DNA from: Eubacteriales Family XIII. Incertae Sedis bacterium
GTDB taxonomy: Bacteria; Bacillota; Clostridia; Peptostreptococcales; Anaerovoracaceae
Reading direction: 5' to 3'
Length of the DNA stretch: 45,086 bases
NCBI GenBank assembly: GCA_031272365.1
Contig: JAISTX010000022.1
Location: 1 to 45,086 of the forward strand
Below, piece after piece: positions 1 through 8,129 of this stretch. Every line of letters begins with the position of its first letter. Position 1 is the first letter of the stretch. Position numbers and translations under genes: made by a program. Under the pieces are notes generated by a model that was given only the letters and a program-made list of their open reading frames with translations, was not told the origin of the DNA and made no database searches.

Positions 1-183
1 GACGCCGTCGACGGGGAGCGCCTGCTCAAAGCGAAAGGCGTCCAGGTCCGCGTCATGCCGCTGCCGGTCGAAATCTCCGGCAGCTGCGGCATCTGCCTCC
101 GCGTGGACGCGCAGGACGCCGAGGGCGCGGAAGCGCTGCTGCGCGGCGCGGGCATAGGCCCGCTCTCCGCCTTCCAGCGCTGA
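1..183 (+). CDS. DUF3343 protein (putative Se/S carrier family), 3' end
   Basis: Only the last 60 codons are in the window, open from base 1 to a TGA at 181-183. The reading shows the hallmark end of DUF3343: a 'LLKAKGV' helix, then 'VRVMPLPVEISGSCGIC' and a short acidic C-terminal helix. The family is small (about 75-90 aa) and has been proposed to carry selenium or sulfur on the Cys of the SCGxC motif, usually near selenium-dependent molybdenum hydroxylase genes. That fits the context, because nicotinate dehydrogenase of E. barkeri contains non-selenocysteine selenium and an ndh-type cluster lies next door. The gene converges on the catabolic cluster with only 14 bp between the two stop codons, and no terminator is visible there. 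The function is a family-level prediction, not shown by the sequence. Confidence 0.75.
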   Translation, partial: DAVDGERLLKAKGVQVRVMPLPVEISGSCGICLRVDAQDAEGAEALLRGAGIGPLSAFQR

Positions 184-197
184 CCAAGTGCAAACGA

Positions 198-1613
198 TCA
201 ACCCTCGTCCAGCACGATCCCCAGCCGCAGCGCCGCCTCCCGCGCCGCCTCCAGCGACGGCCCCGCGTCGTGCAGGCGCACCCTCCCGCCGCCGCGGTTG
301 CGCGCGTCCACAAAGACCGCCCCTTCGTCCGTCTCGAGCGTGACCTTCTGGAGCTGCGGCTCCGGGTTTTCGCGGATCTCCACCGCCACGCCGAGGTCCC
401 GCACCTTCTGCACCGCCTGCGCGTACATCTCGTAGTCCGACGTCGGGCTGCCGAAGACCGCCCCCATCAGGATGCCGGGCACGTTGATGGCCCGGCGCGC
501 GAACAGCTCCGGGTAGAGCTCGATGGACACCTTCCGCACGGGCGCGCCGCCCGCCAGCGCGTGCGCGATGCGGGCCGTGTTCGTCGGCGAGCCGACCGCC
601 TGGCTGCTCCCGCCCACCACGGGCATGCCGAGCGTGTGGAGCAGGGACGGCGACCGCGCGGCGATGCCCGAGGCGACCTCCTCCGCGCGCGCGAGCGTCG
701 CCGAGATCTTCTCGGCCTCGGCGTCGCGCACCTCCTGCGGCACCAGCTCCTCGACGAGCGGCTTGCGCCGGAAAAACGGCTCCATGAAATCGACGACCGT
801 CGGCACGAGGCTCTTGGCCGCCTCCTTGTGCACCTCGCTCGCCATGGCGAACATGACGTCGACGGGGACGTTCACGTCGAGCCCCGTGCGCAGCACGAGC
901 CGCGCGGCGTACATGCCGATGAGCACCGCGCCCGCCAGGTGCGTCGTGCACAGCGCGGGCACGAGCACGCGCGGCGTGCAGGGGACGCCGATGGTCGGCG
1001 ACATCGCGAGCACCACCGCCTTCCCCATCTGCCCGGGCGTGCCGCCCTCCATGGCGGCCGTCCCCGCGGCGATGCAGGCCGCGCCCGCGCCGAACCCCTC
1101 CATATTGCAGCCCGTCGTGACCTTCCCGATGCGGAACAGGCCGCCGATCTTCAGGAACAGCGCGGCGGTCTCCGCGATCTCGCGCTCCCCCCGCCCGGCC
1201 TTCCCCATCGCCATCAGGAACCCCGTGTACGGGCACGAGTCCCCCGTGCCGGCGCAGGGGCGCAAGCCGATGCAGTGGTTCCCGACCTGCGCGGCCAACG
1301 TAAATAACAAAACGTCGTCGAGAAATGCGTCGTCGAAACAGCGCGCGCCGCCGGCGGCCAGCTGCGACGCGACCGTCCCGAGCAAAATGCTCTCCCCGTC
1401 CGCCAGGCCGATCTCGGCCGCGCGGATGTTGTGCTTGTATTCTTCGAGCACCGCCTCCAGGATCTCCTCCTCGCTGACGCCGTCGCGCACGGCGGCCTCG
1501 GCGAGCACCACGTCCACCGCCCGCACGCCGAATTCCTCCGCGAGCGCGAGCGTCTGCCCGATGGTGGCGGGCGGCATCCCCGAAAGCCTTTTTTTCAAAT
1601 CGCCCATTGTCAC
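198..1613 (-). CDS. hmd: 2-(hydroxymethyl)glutarate dehydratase, serine-dehydratase alpha-like [4Fe-4S] enzyme
   Basis: The 471-aa protein resembles iron-sulfur L-serine dehydratases. Its N-terminal helical part (about 1-75) resembles the start of the SDH alpha chain. The core has 'TTGCNMEGFGAGAAC', 'TPGQMGKAV' and 'GVPCTPRVLVPALC', which line up with the SDH segment supplying the Fe-S cysteines; the Cys spacing is C-x42-C-x9-C, close to the SDH pattern. Context decides the substrate: in the E. barkeri nicotinate pathway a serine-dehydratase-like enzyme was predicted to turn 2-(hydroxymethyl)glutarate into 2-methyleneglutarate, and nearly all other pathway genes are upstream in this operon. 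The start is GTG at 1613, overlapping the TGA of the preceding gene (GTGA); an ATG at 1607 is an alternative. This is the last gene of the operon. A true serine dehydratase is the main alternative. Confidence 0.75.
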   Translation of the reverse strand: MTMGDLKKRLSGMPPATIGQTLALAEEFGVRAVDVVLAEAAVRDGVSEEEILEAVLEEYKHNIRAAEIGLADGESILLGTVASQLAAGGARCFDDAFLDDVLLFTLAAQVGNHCIGLRPCAGTGDSCPYTGFLMAMGKAGRGEREIAETAALFLKIGGLFRIGKVTTGCNMEGFGAGAACIAAGTAAMEGGTPGQMGKAVVLAMSPTIGVPCTPRVLVPALCTTHLAGAVLIGMYAARLVLRTGLDVNVPVDVMFAMASEVHKEAAKSLVPTVVDFMEPFFRRKPLVEELVPQEVRDAEAEKISATLARAEEVASGIAARSPSLLHTLGMPVVGGSSQAVGSPTNTARIAHALAGGAPVRKVSIELYPELFARRAINVPGILMGAVFGSPTSDYEMYAQAVQKVRDLGVAVEIRENPEPQLQKVTLETDEGAVFVDARNRGGGRVRLHDAGPSLEAAREAALRLGIVLDEG

Positions 1614-2194
1614 CGCAGCCCGTCCTCCCCTTTGACCTCGCCCTTCGTCAGCCCGCCGATGCGCGGGTGCGGGCGGCCGCCGTCCGTCAGTGCGACGGCG
1701 ACGACGATCTCGCTGTCCATCGGCGCGTCCGGCACGCGCACCTCCATCGCGTCGTAGTGCGTCCGCACGAAGGCGGCGTCCTTGTAGTGCAGGGGCACGT
1801 CCAGGGCCGTCCCGGCCGAGCCCTTCTTCTTCGCGGAGGGGATGATGGCCTTCCCCCCGCCGATCGCGTCGCGCATCGGCTTGCCGAGCTTCGGGTGCAG
1901 GATCGCGGCGCCGTGCTCAAGCTCGCCCGCGAGCCCGATGATGGCGCCCTTCCCGTAGTTTTCCACTTCCCCGGGGTCGACGCCCATCGCCGCCACCCCG
2001 ATCTTCGTCAGCTCCCCGCCGAGCGTCTCCCCGACGTCCGAGAGCGCGGACAGATCCTCCGCGTACGCGCCGGCGAACGGGTTCTCGATGACGGCCGCCA
2101 CGACGCATTTCTTGATCGGCTTCTCCAGCTCCTTGAACCCTTCGAAAAAGCTCTCCTCCACCGTGGTGACGATTTTCCTGATTTTCACGGACAT
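1610..2194 (-). CDS. amino acid synthesis family protein (DUF1185)
   Basis: The 194-aa protein matches the AA_synth/DUF1185 family from N to C terminus: 'IRKIVTTVEE' at the start, 'NPFAGAYAEDL', a central 'VENYGKGAIIGLAGELEHGA' stretch and 'GSAGTALDVPLHYKDA' followed by 'MEVRVPDAP'. The family is small, soluble and has no established reaction; the name is historical. It starts at ATG 2194 behind a very good AAAGGAGGAG site and overlaps hmd by 4 bases, so the two are probably translationally coupled. The position between the regulator and the dehydratase suggests a role in the nicotinate pathway or in handling a related carboxylated substrate. I cannot assign a step. It is one of the few cluster genes with no role in the published pathway. 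Confidence 0.8.
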   Translation of the reverse strand: MSVKIRKIVTTVEESFFEGFKELEKPIKKCVVAAVIENPFAGAYAEDLSALSDVGETLGGELTKIGVAAMGVDPGEVENYGKGAIIGLAGELEHGAAILHPKLGKPMRDAIGGGKAIIPSAKKKGSAGTALDVPLHYKDAAFVRTHYDAMEVRVPDAPMDSEIVVAVALTDGGRPHPRIGGLTKGEVKGEDGLR

Positions 2195-2220
2195 TGTTTT
2201 CTCCTCCTTTTCCCTTGCGC

Positions 2221-3582
2221 CTAAAACTCGTCGATACCGTATTTTTTCATCCTCCGCCAGAGCGAGATCGTGCTGATCCCCAGGCTCTCGGCGGTGCGTT
2301 TCCGCGATCCGTTGTGCTTGAGCAGGGCGTCGCGCACGAGCTGCTCCTCGAAATCGTGGATCATGCGGCCGTACGGCTCGGACCCCTGCTTGCGCGCGGC
2401 CTTGGGCGGGGGCGCGGCCGGCCCCTCCTCCTCCCCGTCTGCCGGGAGCGCGAGCGACTGCGCCACGAGCCGGTAGTACAGCTTCGCGTTGAAGATGTCG
2501 TTCTCCGTCATTTCATAAAGGTTGGACGCCGAAAGGCAGATGATGCGCGCGCCGACCTTCTTTTTCTTGAAATCCCCCACGGCGAAAAACTCGCCGCTCT
2601 CCATCGCCTTGTTCAGCTTGATCTGCGTGTCCCGCCGGAGGTCGTGGGTGTTTTGGAGCACGAGCGTGCCCCCCTCCGCCGCGGAGATCGCGCCCGCGTT
2701 CGCGCCGTGGATGACGCCCTTGTAGATCCCGTCGTCGAACCCGAAGAGGATGCCGCCGAGGAGGTCCTGGTCGAGCGTGTTGCAGTTGAGGGTCACGAAA
2801 GGCTGCCCCTTCGAGGGCCCGGCGTTGTGGATCGCCTCGGCCATCAGGTCCAGCGCGCGCTCGTCGTCGCCGAGCAGCAGCAGGTGCCCGTCCGTGCGCG
2901 CCAGGCGCGCCGCCGTCTTTCTTATTCCTTCCAAATGCGGGAAGAGCCGGACCACGTCCTTCATCGTCGTGCTGGCCTGGCCCACGTGGTAGATGCTGTC
3001 CATCAATTTCTGCCGGTGCCCGACGGAGTCGTTGTTGTTGATGCCGAGCCCGTACTCCTCGGACAGGGGGACGCGCACGGCCTTCGCGCCGACGATGTAG
3101 GACGAGTCGCCGAGGACCGTGGTCTTCGTGCGCATGCTGCGCCGCGCCTTGTTGCTGACCTGCCCCATGTACTCCGCGTTTTCGTGGCCGAGCGAATTGA
3201 CGGACACGAGCCGTTTGCCGTCCTTGTTGAACAGCACCGCCTCCCCGCCCGCGACCTTCGCGATGGCCGGCAGCGCGAGGGTGATGGTCTCCTTGAGGCG
3301 CTCGATGAACGCCGCCTCCCCCTCCGGGGCGCGGATGCAGAGCGCGAGGTCCCCGAGCGGGATCACGTTCATCGTGCCGCCGTCGAGCGGGGAGGAGATC
3401 CGTTTCGGCAGCGCTTCCTCCGCGAACAGCAGCGCCGCGAACTTCGCCCCCGCCGCTTTCGGGAGCTTCTTCTTCGCGCAGTCGGCGAAGGCGACCACGC
3501 CCTCGTCCTTGGAGGCGAGGATGGCGTGCCCGTTCGTCAGGGCCGCGAACTGCGGGAGCGCCGCTTTCAGCACGTCGCGCAT
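2221..3582 (-). CDS. Fis-type regulator with a degenerate sigma-54 AAA+ domain
   Basis: The 453-aa protein has an N-terminal sensory region (about 1-200, unassigned), a sigma-54-activator-like AAA+ domain (about 205-375) and a C-terminal Fis-type HTH (about 408-450, 'AESLGISTISLWRRMKKYGI'). The AAA+ fold is recognisable from 'QPFVTLNCNTL', 'ILFG' and 'AKLYYRL', but each catalytic motif is lost. The Walker A position reads GDDERALD (238-245), the GAFTGA position reads GIYKGV (285-290) and the Walker B position reads GTLVLQN (305-311). It should therefore not hydrolyse ATP or remodel sigma-54 holoenzyme, and more likely acts as a plain DNA-binding sensor of a pathway metabolite. The ATG at 3582 overlaps the end of the UPF0280 gene by 16 bp. 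Open frame continues upstream, but that part is a shadow of UPF0280. Confidence 0.85.
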   Translation of the reverse strand: MRDVLKAALPQFAALTNGHAILASKDEGVVAFADCAKKKLPKAAGAKFAALLFAEEALPKRISSPLDGGTMNVIPLGDLALCIRAPEGEAAFIERLKETITLALPAIAKVAGGEAVLFNKDGKRLVSVNSLGHENAEYMGQVSNKARRSMRTKTTVLGDSSYIVGAKAVRVPLSEEYGLGINNNDSVGHRQKLMDSIYHVGQASTTMKDVVRLFPHLEGIRKTAARLARTDGHLLLLGDDERALDLMAEAIHNAGPSKGQPFVTLNCNTLDQDLLGGILFGFDDGIYKGVIHGANAGAISAAEGGTLVLQNTHDLRRDTQIKLNKAMESGEFFAVGDFKKKKVGARIICLSASNLYEMTENDIFNAKLYYRLVAQSLALPADGEEEGPAAPPPKAARKQGSEPYGRMIHDFEEQLVRDALLKHNGSRKRTAESLGISTISLWRRMKKYGIDEF

Positions 3583-4457
3583 CGCAGGCCCCCCTTCCCC
3601 TGGCCGCCCACGAAAACCGGCAGCCCGTCCGGCACGCGGACGACGACGTCGCCGACGCGGATCAGCGCGCCGAGGATGACGCCGCGCCCGAGCAGCGCCT
3701 GCGCGGCTCCCGCGCCCCGGGCGGCCGCCCGCAGGCGCTGCGCGCGCGACAGGGCGCCCACGCGGAGCGTCACCAGCTGCCCCGGGATGTCCGTCCCGCT
3801 GTCGATCTCCTCGGCGCGGCAGCGGAGGACCGTGGGGCCGTCCACCGTCACCTCGTTGGCGACGGCCGTCGCGCAGGCATCCGCCAAGGACGCGCTCCGG
3901 GCAAACACCGTCACGGCGTCCGCGACGCCCTTCGTGAAGCTGCGCCCGCCGAAGCCGCTCGTGCAGACGCCGCGGATCCCGTCCGCGCCCGCGCCCGCGC
4001 CCACGGCGAGGAAGCCCTCCGCGCCGCCCGCGAGGGGGATGGACACGCGCACCGGCCAGCCGTCCCCGGCCAGGATCGCCAGGTCCCCGCCGTTGTCGAC
4101 GACCACGCGGTCCGCGCCGCCCGCCGCCGCCCGCTCCAGGGCGAATTCCGAAAAGGCCCCCGCCACGGCGGCGAGCGTGTTCAGGCCGCCCGCGTCCGCC
4201 GCGGAAACGGCCGCGATCATCTTGTTCAATACAGAGGGGTAGGCCGGGTCCGGCGCCGCGAACGCGCGCATCTCCCGCAGCCGCCCCATGTAAGGCGCGA
4301 GCCGGTCGAACTCCAGCGCGGCCTCCTCGCAGCAGCGCCGGCACAGGGCCGGCTGCGCCGCGCCCCCGCGCCACGCCCGGATGTCCATCCGTACGGGCCC
4401 GTAGGAGAGCGCCGCCCCCGCGGCCGTCTCGCGCAGCATCGCGCCGTCCGCCGTCAT
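3567..4457 (-). CDS. UPF0280 family protein, ApbE-like; candidate flavin-attachment factor for Hnr
   Basis: The 296-aa protein fits UPF0280: 'YGPVRMDIRAW' near the start, 'MAGAFSEF'-like segment 'VAGAFSEFALERA', 'VVDNGGDLAI' and 'GIRGVCTSGFGGRSFTKGVADAVTVFA'. UPF0280 belongs to the same structural superfamily as ApbE, the FAD:protein FMN transferase, and keeps the 'NGGD' and late 'AD(A/S)' elements. It lies directly downstream of hnr with 4 bp between the stop codon and the ATG at 4457. E. barkeri 6-hydroxynicotinate reductase carries a covalently bound flavin, so a dedicated flavin-attaching enzyme next to hnr would make sense. That link is inference; no member known to me has this activity shown. 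An in-frame start at 4490 lies inside hnr and was not chosen. Confidence 0.8.
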   Translation of the reverse strand: MTADGAMLRETAAGAALSYGPVRMDIRAWRGGAAQPALCRRCCEEAALEFDRLAPYMGRLREMRAFAAPDPAYPSVLNKMIAAVSAADAGGLNTLAAVAGAFSEFALERAAAGGADRVVVDNGGDLAILAGDGWPVRVSIPLAGGAEGFLAVGAGAGADGIRGVCTSGFGGRSFTKGVADAVTVFARSASLADACATAVANEVTVDGPTVLRCRAEEIDSGTDIPGQLVTLRVGALSRAQRLRAAARGAGAAQALLGRGVILGALIRVGDVVVRVPDGLPVFVGGQGKGGLRCATC

Positions 4458-4461
4458 CGCC

Positions 4462-5991
4462 TCACCCCTGCTCCTGCTCCGCTTCCGCAAGCTGCCGCAG
4501 CAGCTCGGCCACCGTGATGATGTGCGCCGTGTGCCCGCCCAGCGCCTCGTACGTCGCCTTCTCCATCGTGTATTCGACCGGCGCGACGGTCGCGGGCGTC
4601 GGCACCCACGTGACGGCGTCCTCCGCCATGCGCCCGATGTCCACCATGAAATTGATGCCGCCGCCGGGCAGGAGGAACACCGGCGCCCCGCCGACCGTCA
4701 TCCGCACGCGCCCTTCGTGGACGGCGTCGTTGAGCTTTTTCGGCGTCTTCGTGACGCCCGCCCGCGCGCTGCCGCCGGTCCCGCCCGTATAAATCACAGA
4801 GACGCATGCTTGCTCGCACGTCCCCCGGATGAGCGCCGCCGCCGCTTCCGCCTCGGGCGTCAGGGGGATCTCCTGGAACAGCCCGTTTTCCCGGAGCCGG
4901 AGCAAAGCGCACCGCTGCCCCGTCGTCTCCGTGACCAGCACGGTCATGCCGGGCCGCGCGACGGCCATGTCCACGGACGCGATCGCGTCCAGGGGCGACT
5001 GGATGTCCGTGCCGCCCCAGCCGATCCCCGCGTTCCCGAAATACCGGCCGCGCGAGCTCTTCACGCCCCTCGGCACGACGCCGCTGTGCACGAGCCCGAT
5101 CTCCGCGCCCGCGAGGTGCTCCGTCAGCAGCCCGATCACATGGTAGTCGAGGACGATCGCCTCGTCCGCCGCCGCGCGCAGGGCCTCCGGGAACATGCCC
5201 ACGGTCGCGCTGCCGCAGCCGACGCGCATCAGCGCCTCCTCCTCCCCGTCGATCACGGGCGGGTGCCCGTGCTGGAGCTCCAGCTCCGAGCCGCCTTCCA
5301 CGCGCAGCTTCACGCGCCGCCCGTTCGCGAAATCCACGATCGTGCGCGCGACCACGAAGCCGTCGTTGCCGTGGCTGAGCAGGTTCGCGCCGCCGATCGA
5401 CAGCATCTTCGACCCGTACTCCTCCGTCGTGACGTGGCCCACGACCTTCCCGTCGCGCTTCACCCGCGCGCCCTCCTCGCCGATGTAGCGGTTCGCGTCG
5501 ATCTTGACCTTCACGCCGCTGTAGCTGAGCGGCGCCTCGGTCACGACCGTCACGACGTCCGCGCCTTCGAACCGGTCCTCGACGATGTACGGCGCCGGCC
5601 GGCAGCAGGGGTAGTTCGTCCCCGCGCCCACGGCCGTCGTCAAAGGCTCCGGGGGCAGCTTCGGCGCCGCGGGCCCGCCGCGCCCCGCCTTCAGGACGAG
5701 CTTCCTGGCCCGGCGGATCCGGCCGCCCCGGTTGACGTACCTCGTGCAGGCGCCGCTGTGGCCTTCTTCGATGCTGCACCCCACGGAGCAGTGGCTGCAC
5801 GGGGCGTGCCGCGCGTCTTCGTCCTCCGCCCGTGAGGCCGCCCCGAACGGGCACACGCGCACGCACACGTTGCACGAGGCGCACCCGGGCCCGACCACGG
5901 CCAGCTTGCCCTCCACGCGGATCGCGCCCAGCGGGCAGTTTTTTTCGCAAATGCGGCACCCTTCGCAGATGCCCTCGTCAATGCGTATCAT
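4462..5991 (-). CDS. hnr: 6-hydroxynicotinate reductase
   Basis: This 509-aa protein would reduce 6-hydroxynicotinate to 1,4,5,6-tetrahydro-6-oxonicotinate. The N terminus is a 2[4Fe-4S] ferredoxin domain (C9-x2-C12-x2-C15-x3-C19-P and C37-x2-C40-x2-C43-x3-C47-P). It is followed by a second cluster motif, C65-x2-C68-x3-C72-x9-C82, suited to a [2Fe-2S] centre. This agrees with the purified E. barkeri enzyme: two [4Fe-4S], one [2Fe-2S] and covalent flavin. The rest is a family-specific domain with Gly-rich segments near residues 255-265 and 330-345. No textbook flavinylation motif is visible; the nearest is S261-A262-T263. The start is ATG 5991 behind AGGGAGAGAGG. It lies between ena and the UPF0280 gene. 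Electron donor is not evident, presumably ferredoxin. Confidence 0.88.
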   Translation of the reverse strand: MIRIDEGICEGCRICEKNCPLGAIRVEGKLAVVGPGCASCNVCVRVCPFGAASRAEDEDARHAPCSHCSVGCSIEEGHSGACTRYVNRGGRIRRARKLVLKAGRGGPAAPKLPPEPLTTAVGAGTNYPCCRPAPYIVEDRFEGADVVTVVTEAPLSYSGVKVKIDANRYIGEEGARVKRDGKVVGHVTTEEYGSKMLSIGGANLLSHGNDGFVVARTIVDFANGRRVKLRVEGGSELELQHGHPPVIDGEEEALMRVGCGSATVGMFPEALRAAADEAIVLDYHVIGLLTEHLAGAEIGLVHSGVVPRGVKSSRGRYFGNAGIGWGGTDIQSPLDAIASVDMAVARPGMTVLVTETTGQRCALLRLRENGLFQEIPLTPEAEAAAALIRGTCEQACVSVIYTGGTGGSARAGVTKTPKKLNDAVHEGRVRMTVGGAPVFLLPGGGINFMVDIGRMAEDAVTWVPTPATVAPVEYTMEKATYEALGGHTAHIITVAELLRQLAEAEQEQG

Positions 5992-6032
5992 CGCCTCTCT
6001 CCCTTACCTTGCTGCGCGCCGGCCAAGGCTTG

Positions 6033-7199
6033 TCAAGCCGGCTCCGCCAGCGCGGCCTTGCGCAGCGCCGGCGGCGTGTTGCGGCTGACGCCGGCCGCCT
6101 GCTTGCCGTCGACGAGCACCATCGAGATGCCGGGCAGGTCCCCGGCCTCGAGCGCGCCGAGCGCGTCCGCGCCGACCGACCCGAGCGGCGTGTCCATGAA
6201 AACGAGGTCCGCCTCGCAGCCTTCCTTGATGAATCCCACGGGCAGCCCGTAGGCCCGCGCCGTGTTCCCCGTCGCGCAGCAGATCGCCTCCGCCGCGCTG
6301 ACCCCGCCCAGCGACGCGACCGTCGCGAGCGTGCGCAGCACGCCCAGCGGGATGATGCCCGTCCCGGAGGGGGAGTCGTTGCCGACGATGAGCCGGCCGA
6401 GCGCGCCCTTCTCCTTGAGGCGGGAGGCCACGTGCAGCATCACCTTGTTGTTGCCGCACTGCACGATCTCGAGCGTCAGATCGGTGCCGTCGATGAGCTT
6501 GTCCGCCTCCTCGATGGGCACGGCCGTCGGCCCGCCGTTGATGTGCGAGACCACGTCCGGGCCCGCCGCGATCACGTCGGCCGCGGGCACGGTGCTGCTG
6601 CCGGGGATGGACGTCCCGCCCGTGTGCATGCAGGATTTCATCCCGTATTTGCGCGCCCAGCCGAGCATCTCAGCCGCTTCCAGGGGGTCCTTCACGGAGC
6701 CGAGGCCGACCTCGCCGACGAGCCAGACGCCGGTGGCGGCGAGCTCCGCAAAGTCCTCCTCCTTCAGCCCCTTCTCGAGGATGAGCGCCCCGCCGTGCAG
6801 CTTCACGCCGCCGGGCCGGGCGTTCGCCGCGCTTTTGTGCGCGAGGACCGCGAGCGCCTTCGTACCGGCCACGTCCTTCGGCCGCCCCGGGGTGTGCGGC
6901 TCCCCGGCGGAGATCATCGTCGTGACCCCGCCGTGCAGGGAGCTTCCGATGTAGCCGAGGATGCTCTGCCGCGGCGAGAAATCCCCGAGCACGGGGTGGA
7001 CGTGGGAGTCGATGAGGCCCGGCGCCACCGTCGCGCCCGCCGCGTCGATGGTCTGCGCGAACCCGCCGCCCGCGAGCAGCGCCTCGCCCCCGACCTGCGC
7101 GATCTTCCCATCCTCGATCAGGATCGTCGTTGCGTCCGACAGGGGGCGCGCGATGTCCCCCGTGACCAATGTCCCGATGTTCTTGACAGCGATCTTCAT
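6033..7199 (-). CDS. ena: enamidase (1,4,5,6-tetrahydro-6-oxonicotinate hydrolase)
   Basis: The 388-aa amidohydrolase-superfamily protein has a small beta-sandwich at both ends and a TIM-barrel core. The metal ligands are visible: HxH in 'GLIDSHVHP', His in 'KSCMHTGG', His in 'DVVSHINGG' and a late Asp in 'VGNDSPSGTG'. Length is right for enamidase (about 385 aa in E. barkeri), a bifunctional Fe-Zn enzyme. It opens the reduced ring to ammonia and 2-formylglutarate. The start is ATG 7199 preceded by GGAGGAGA. Flanked by dml upstream and hnr downstream, it sits in the expected pathway set. On sequence alone a dihydroorotase- or allantoinase-like enzyme would be possible, but the pathway context strongly favours enamidase. 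Confidence 0.88.
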   Translation of the reverse strand: MKIAVKNIGTLVTGDIARPLSDATTILIEDGKIAQVGGEALLAGGGFAQTIDAAGATVAPGLIDSHVHPVLGDFSPRQSILGYIGSSLHGGVTTMISAGEPHTPGRPKDVAGTKALAVLAHKSAANARPGGVKLHGGALILEKGLKEEDFAELAATGVWLVGEVGLGSVKDPLEAAEMLGWARKYGMKSCMHTGGTSIPGSSTVPAADVIAAGPDVVSHINGGPTAVPIEEADKLIDGTDLTLEIVQCGNNKVMLHVASRLKEKGALGRLIVGNDSPSGTGIIPLGVLRTLATVASLGGVSAAEAICCATGNTARAYGLPVGFIKEGCEADLVFMDTPLGSVGADALGALEAGDLPGISMVLVDGKQAAGVSRNTPPALRKAALAEPA

Positions 7200-7221
7200 C
7201 TTTCTCTCCTCCGTGATTCCA

Positions 7222-8088
7222 TTATTCTACAACATACAGATCCTCTGCCTCGCGGTAGTCTTCGAGCCCCACCAGGCTGTTGAACTCGGAGAAGACCACC
7301 ATCTTGTCCGTGCAGCCGGCCGTCGTGCGGTCCTGCGCGAGCTGCCGGTAGAGGTCGAGCAGCGCCTTCGTCACGACGTACGTCGAGGCGGTCGGGTAGA
7401 TGACGAGCGCGTAGCCGAGCCGCTCGAGCTCGTCGTCGGGCAGCAGCGGCGTGCGGCCGCCCTCCACCATGTTGGCGAGCGTCGGCTTCGTCAGGCTTTC
7501 GTTGACGAGCGCCATCTCCTCTGCGGACTCCACGGATTCCACGAAGAGGATGTCCGCGCCGGCCGCCTCGTAGGCCTGCGCCCGGCGGATGGCCTCCTCG
7601 ATGCCCAGCGACGTCCGCGCGTCCGTCCGCGCGATGATGCACAGGTCCGGGTCGCGGCGCGCGGCCACGGCGGCCTTGATCTTGCCCACCATCTGCTCCA
7701 TCGGCACGACCTTGCGGCCCGCCATATGGCCGCAGCGTTTCGGCATCACCTGGTCCTCGAACTGTATGGCAGCCACGCCGGCCGCCTCGTACTCCTCCAG
7801 CGTCCGCATCAGCGTGATCGCGTTCCCGAAGCCCGTGTCCGCGTCCGCGACCACGGGGATGCCCACGGCGGACACCATCTTGCGCGCGCGGTCGAGCATC
7901 TCCGTCATGGACAGCAGCCCGATGTCCGGCCGCCCGAGCGCGCTCGCCGCCTGCCCGTAGCCCGTCATGTAGACGGCGCCGAACCCGCATCGCTCCACGA
8001 TCCGGGCCGACAGTGCGTCGTGCGCGCCCGGCACCACCAAAATCTCCTTCGCCGCCAGCTTCTTCCTCAGCTCTTCTCTTTGTTTCAT
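7222..8088 (-). CDS. dml: 2,3-dimethylmalate lyase
   Basis: The 288-aa protein belongs to the PEP mutase/isocitrate lyase superfamily. It shows 'VVADADTGFGN' (Mg2+-binding Asp residues), 'IQFEDQVMPKRCGHM' with the lyase-type KxCGH loop, and 'IIARTDAR'. This class includes methylisocitrate lyase, oxaloacetate hydrolase and dimethylmalate lyase. With mgm, mii and ena alongside, the last step of nicotinate fermentation, cleavage of (2R,3S)-2,3-dimethylmalate to propionate and pyruvate, is the best fit. It starts at ATG 8088 with GAGGAGC a few bases upstream, and ends 22 bp before ena. The enzyme that should supply its substrate (dmdAB) is not in the window. A methylisocitrate lyase assignment cannot be ruled out by sequence alone. 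Confidence 0.85.
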   Translation of the reverse strand: MKQREELRKKLAAKEILVVPGAHDALSARIVERCGFGAVYMTGYGQAASALGRPDIGLLSMTEMLDRARKMVSAVGIPVVADADTGFGNAITLMRTLEEYEAAGVAAIQFEDQVMPKRCGHMAGRKVVPMEQMVGKIKAAVAARRDPDLCIIARTDARTSLGIEEAIRRAQAYEAAGADILFVESVESAEEMALVNESLTKPTLANMVEGGRTPLLPDDELERLGYALVIYPTASTYVVTKALLDLYRQLAQDRTTAGCTDKMVVFSEFNSLVGLEDYREAEDLYVVE

Positions 8089-8129
8089 AGGCTCCTCACA
8101 TTCGTCCGCTGCCTCCCCATCTCCAAAGG

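Noticed and set aside
2194-4242. 682-codon open frame on the plus strand opposite the regulator and UPF0280 gene
   Set aside because: Arg/Val/Leu/His-rich composition typical of antisense frames in high-G+C DNA, no recognisable motifs; the minus-strand genes are clearly real.
3583-4374. Apparent fusion: open frame upstream of the Fis-type regulator, giving a 717-residue reading
   Set aside because: The extra 264 codons are Arg/Gly/Ala-rich with no domain and overlap the well-supported UPF0280 gene in another frame; the ATG at 3582 fits the operon overlap.
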